From contig JBITNC010000001.1 of the NCBI GenBank assembly GCA_050084985.1, positions 160,332,001-160,396,000 of the forward strand: a DNA stretch of 64,000 nt, given 5' to 3'. Origin of the DNA: Nageia nagi. Lineage: Eukaryota > Pinophyta. Below are positions 60,387-64,000 of the stretch, piece after piece. Made by a program: the position numbers and the translations under genes. The number at the start of each line of letters is the position of its first letter. Within the stretch, counting starts at the first letter, position 1. Under the pieces are notes generated by a model. The model worked only from the letters and a program-made list of their open reading frames with translations. It searched no databases and was not told the DNA's origin.

Positions 60387-62641
60387 TTGCTCCTATTTAC
60401 AACTAATGTAGATGCCATGGGCTATATACCATAAATAATATTAAGTTAGCATATATTATCATTCATAATTGTAATTACTTTAAATATTTAATAAAATAAA
60501 TTTAATCTATCTACAAGTTTAAAAAAAGAACATAAATATTAACATATCATATTGATGAGATCCTTCCTCAATAACTTTATCTTGGTATGTAGATGATGTA
60601 TTTATCTCATCAATATGAAATGCATGAAAAATAACATTACAAGATTGAATCAAGAACTATTGAGTAAAATAAAGGTTTTTAAATGGATATAGATTTTTAG
60701 GACCTACAAATTGCATACATAAGCATTAATATGTATTATAAAAAATTACTTGAAATGAAGTAGAAATTTGAGTGAAAAACTGTTGAGTGGTGGATGTTGA
60801 AGGCTTAGCCATTGAAATGCCCTCTAGTTGTTTGAATGTTGTCATCTCATGATAGATGTCTACCTGGAATAGAATTTTTTTTTTCAGTATATACATTCAC
60901 ATTCATATAATATCTAATAAAATTAATATGGAATATTGAAGACCTACAAATTGCATAGATACACATATAATGAATTTTAAAAACTTAATTAAAATGAAGT
61001 AAACATCTAAGTGACAACCTATAAAGGGGTGGATGCTCACTAAAGGCTCAACCATTGACATGCTCTCTCATCAATCAAATGCAGTCATCTCAAGATGGAT
61101 ATCTACCTAGAATAGGAATTTATTTTTAGCATACATATGTACATATTTATATGTGAATAATATCTAACAAAATTAACATGTAAATTGTTAAACTTATTAT
61201 TTTTGTTTACCTCATAAGGTGTGCCTATATATCTAAGAGTCGATGTCATAAAAGATTAATGAGATGAATAAAGTGGAGGATCCACCATCTACAATAAAAA
61301 ATATAAAGGTATTTAAAACTTTAATTAAGTATATATATAATTTAAATTAATTTAGAAATATACATTACAAATATTAAACACATTAAAAATATAGTAAGTG
61401 TACCTCTCTCCTAGCAAGGTCAACATCATCCATTGACATCATCTCTATATAAGATATCTTATGATCATCTGAAGAGGGACCAACACACATACAACTACAA
61501 CACTGAAAAAAATGAGGTGCAACTCCATTAGATCTAATATAATATCTAGGTTCACTAACATTAGCTACCATATAGGTAGCTTGTTTAGTGAGAGTCTAGG
61601 TCACCTAAATAAATTCTTCCAAAGTCGAAAAAACTTCTTGATGAAAAGCTAGGGTAAGAGGAAGGATGAGTAGTGCAAGATGCACAAGTCAACCTAGATT
61701 TGCCCATGCCCTAGGTGTATTTTTCCCAAGCCATGACCAATCCCTTAATTACACCTCATGTAAAAAAAATTAACATATTTTCCTAATACACACTCAATAT
61801 ATATTTTTCTTCTAAAAATACAAAGGGACATAGAAATTGGAATGTGGTCATTTATCAAACATCATCCACTATCGATCCCAAAAAATTTTAGCTATAATAG
61901 GATGGGTGCATAAATCATAGGTAATTATTTATTTATTAGGTGGGATGGGTTATCCAATATATGGATCAATTAAGTGTGGATTAAGGTTGGCTTTATAATG
62001 CCTAACTTGTTTACCTCTCGAGTAGAGAGACCATTTGAATAATGCTCTCTCATGCGGTCTCTCCATACCTTTAAATCATAAATATCCCCATCAACACTCT
62101 TAATAGTATCAAATATGATTTTTATAAAATATGCAAACTATATTATTTCTTGTAATTGATTAATATCATGAGGAATAGCATCTCGTAACTACTGGTCATC
62201 TACACCTATAGGTGGGGGTGGAGGGGGAGGAGGTGGAGAGAGTGGAGGAAGAGGAGGTGGAGATGGTGGAGGATTAACATGTGGAGAGGGTGAATTTTGG
62301 GTGTAATTTTTATTCACTTCATCCAATGTCTCATATATACCATGATAAAATTCATGACATGACTCATCCTTGATCATAAAAAGGCACCTGCAAATATTAG
62401 GAATAACATAGAAATAGAAATAAACTCGATTTAAATTGGATAATAATAGAATAGGCATTACTTATGAATTTGATATAACACATTTTTAACTAGAAAACTA
62501 GCATATAATAACATACCATAGATCTTTATCCATCAATAAGGTCCTCATTTTAATGTTCCAATATTCATAGTCAACTTCATCAAGCTCAATGATTTGAAAA
62601 GAGTCAATGTTATTGAAAATTATGTACAAATAATAATAAAC
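60387..62641 (-). pseudogene. Unrecognised multi-exon gene, reverse strand
   Basis: Exon-like segments join in frame on the minus strand: A 62641-62517, B 62387-62015, C 61604-61404, D 61288-61211, E 60863-60750, plus a last exon ending at 60387. A ends in a split codon (TG) before gtatgt, and B starts with the missing G after tttgcag, giving MRTLLMDKDLW then CLFMIKDESCHEFYHGIYE. Exon B includes a proline run (PPPSPPPLPPLSPPP) and WRDRMREHYSNGLSTRE. C has VANVSEPRYYIRSNGVAPHF and EMMSMDDVDLARRE. D has MVDPPLYSSH and STLRYIGTPYE. E has VDIYHEMTTFKQLEGISMAK. The end reads MASTLVVNRSKIDDGDTSSP. Exons B, C and D carry four in-frame stops (TAG or TAA) in total, so it is a decayed gene. No family recognised. 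Confidence 0.55.
60660..61150. repeat. 240 bp tandem exon-plus-intron duplication
   Basis: gacctacaaattgcata occurs at 60701 and 60941. Each unit contains an acceptor, an exon with the cattgaaatgcc/cattgacatgct block, and a donor. The left copy (60750-60863) is open for 38 codons; the right copy (about 60985-61106) has two adjacent stops and a length not divisible by three. Confidence 0.8.
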
Positions 62642-62649
62642 CTATAGAA

Positions 62650-63530
62650 TAATTTAAAAAATAATTTGATAAATTATGACCAATTCCATGCATGTAAGTC
62701 TAACCTTCAAACTAAACAAAGACTTCATACCAAACAAATATTATAGTTTGAATAATAGAATACTAAAGCATAATACATAACTATGATAAAACATAGATGA
62801 GATTAAATAAGTGCATAATAAAATGAATTAGTTATAACAAATCTACCTAGATATGGATAAATCTTATATTTTTAGAATCTATGCAAAGAAAGTTTCCTAA
62901 TAAGATTACATATACAAGAAAAAGAGTTGTAAATTTCAAAATATGGAAGCTCTAAAAATTATCATGAGGAACTTGGATCAAAATGACTTTCTTTATTCCA
63001 ATCAACCTCAAATTTGAATACACTATAATAAATATCTAATATTACATGTTAAACACATCAAATATTATATTCTCCCATATTTATAGGTTAAGGAATCTCT
63101 TACACATTATCATTATCCCATTATATAATTATATAAATTGCTACAACTATAGTTTAATGTACAAAAATAGTTACAAGAAGCTAAGAAATGCCTAAGATGA
63201 TGATATAATATGTCATATAGATGTTACAAATGAGTATAAAGTTTCTTTATCAACTTCACATTCCAATATACCTTTTCATAGTCATACAGGAGAATAAAGG
63301 TTTTTTTGTATTCCTTATTTAGCTAACCATATGCAATTGACTATGCTAGAGATATACAACATTACTTATAATTTTCAATTATAAAAAGAATACTCACCCT
63401 AAAGTGAATTATTATTTGCTATTTTATCTTGAATATTTTTTTTTATTTTAATCTAATAGATATATGATTGTTTACCTCGGTAATAATTATTAGTCACCAT
63501 ATACCTTGGTCTACCTTTTTTCAATTTTTC
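62650..63530. other. AT-rich spacer, possible intron of the reverse gene
   Basis: No clear coding region. If the RS-rich segment at 63540-63770 is the 5' exon of the reverse gene, this would be intron. Confidence 0.3.
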
Positions 63531-63539
63531 CTAATGTGA

Positions 63540-63770
63540 AAAATATTTTTAGGAGAACTATATAACCACATGAATGATGAGCTACATTGAGATTAGAGTA
63601 AGTCCATCCTAAATTAGCTCATGATGATTGAGAGCATGGAGATACTTGAGATCTAGAATAGTAATGGCGATCAAGATAAATTGAAGATTTAGAATGACTA
63701 CATAGAGTAGGAAGAACAAATTAGGATTAGGATTTATCCCTATAGGAATAATCTGGTGGGACAATACTCA
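63540..63770 (-). pseudogene. Ser/Arg-rich coding remnant
   Basis: One minus-strand frame starting at about 63768 reads MSIVPPDYSYRDKS, then FVLPTLCSHSKSSIYLDRHY, YSRSQVSPCSQSS and NLGWTYSNLNVAHHSCGY, with three stops. Stops and several Cys, Leu and Gln lie where one C-to-T change would come from an Arg codon, so the ancestor may have been an Arg/Ser-rich segment. It may be the 5' exon of the gene at 60387-62641. Confidence 0.35.
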
Positions 63771-64000
63771 TAATACAAGAAGTGCTACCTAAATGGTTAA
63801 ATAATATTCTATAATTATTTAAGCTCTATAGCCACCTTATTACTCTAAACTAATATCTAGAGAAGGACATTATATATAATAGAAACCTTGTTAGAAATAT
63901 TAAAATAAATAGGAGTACAAGAAAAAAAAAGTATCTTGTTCCTTTATTTTCAAATATTAAAAGGATGCTAATCTACAACAAATGCCATTCCTCCATAAAT

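Noticed and set aside
62189-62458. Proline-rich frame taken as an extensin-like gene
   Set aside because: No signal peptide or SPPPP/YVY pattern; the proline run is part of exon B of a split gene, joined in phase to an upstream exon.
62517-62641. Copia gag (UBN2) fragment, because of YEYWNIKMRTLLMDKDLW
   Set aside because: The resemblance is short and the segment ends in a good splice donor that joins in phase to the next exon, so the split-gene reading is preferred; a gag origin is not excluded.

Overview
This window is a piece of a very AT-rich, repeat-loaded plant nuclear genome. Three signs support that: a SABATH methyltransferase with three short GT-AG introns, several DYW-type pentatricopeptide (PPR) relics, and degraded plant transposons (copia, CACTA, hAT). 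The large number of old, C-to-T-decayed mobile fragments and the long telomere-like interstitial array would fit a large-genome gymnosperm (conifer-like). The exact taxon is inference and cannot be settled from the sequence alone.

Only one gene looks intact: a four-exon SABATH carboxyl methyltransferase at 25565-27042 (+). It has a TATA box, TGACGT-type sites upstream and a poly(A) signal. Its base composition is clearly richer in G+C than its surroundings. A truncated inverted copy of its promoter, 5' UTR and first exon lies at 9325-9563 (-).

Layout. 0.3-3.1 kb: a decayed DUF4283/zinc-knuckle gene (-) and a decayed RPA1-like ssDNA-binding protein (+). 3.3-9 kb: two families of old tandem or duplicated repeats (about 322 bp and about 458 bp units), no genes. 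11.1-24.5 kb: two inverted arms of about 3 kb (11.1-14.1 and 21.7-24.5) enclosing an LTR with tRNA-Met primer site, a CACTA fragment and PPR relics. 25-27 kb: the SABATH gene. 28-30.1 kb: PPR relics that duplicate the 20.5-21.7 kb block. 30.1-35.4 kb: a copia retrotransposon (-). 37.1-47.1 kb: two diverged copies of a CACTA transposase gene (-), with a PPR DYW fragment between them. 49.3-51.3 kb: a BED/hAT-like transposase relic (+). 54.9-56.2 kb: a degenerate TTTAGGG array. 56.5-58.7 kb (+) and 60.4-62.6 kb (-): two converging, unrecognised, transposon-like split genes, with a pyrimidine tract and a tRNA-like sequence between them.

The genes do not form a pathway. The window is one working gene in a sea of dead mobile DNA. 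Nearly all recognisable relics carry stops where homologues have Gln or Arg codons, the pattern expected from long-term cytosine methylation and deamination. The most unusual items are the converging unknown gene pair and the inverted SABATH promoter/exon copy.
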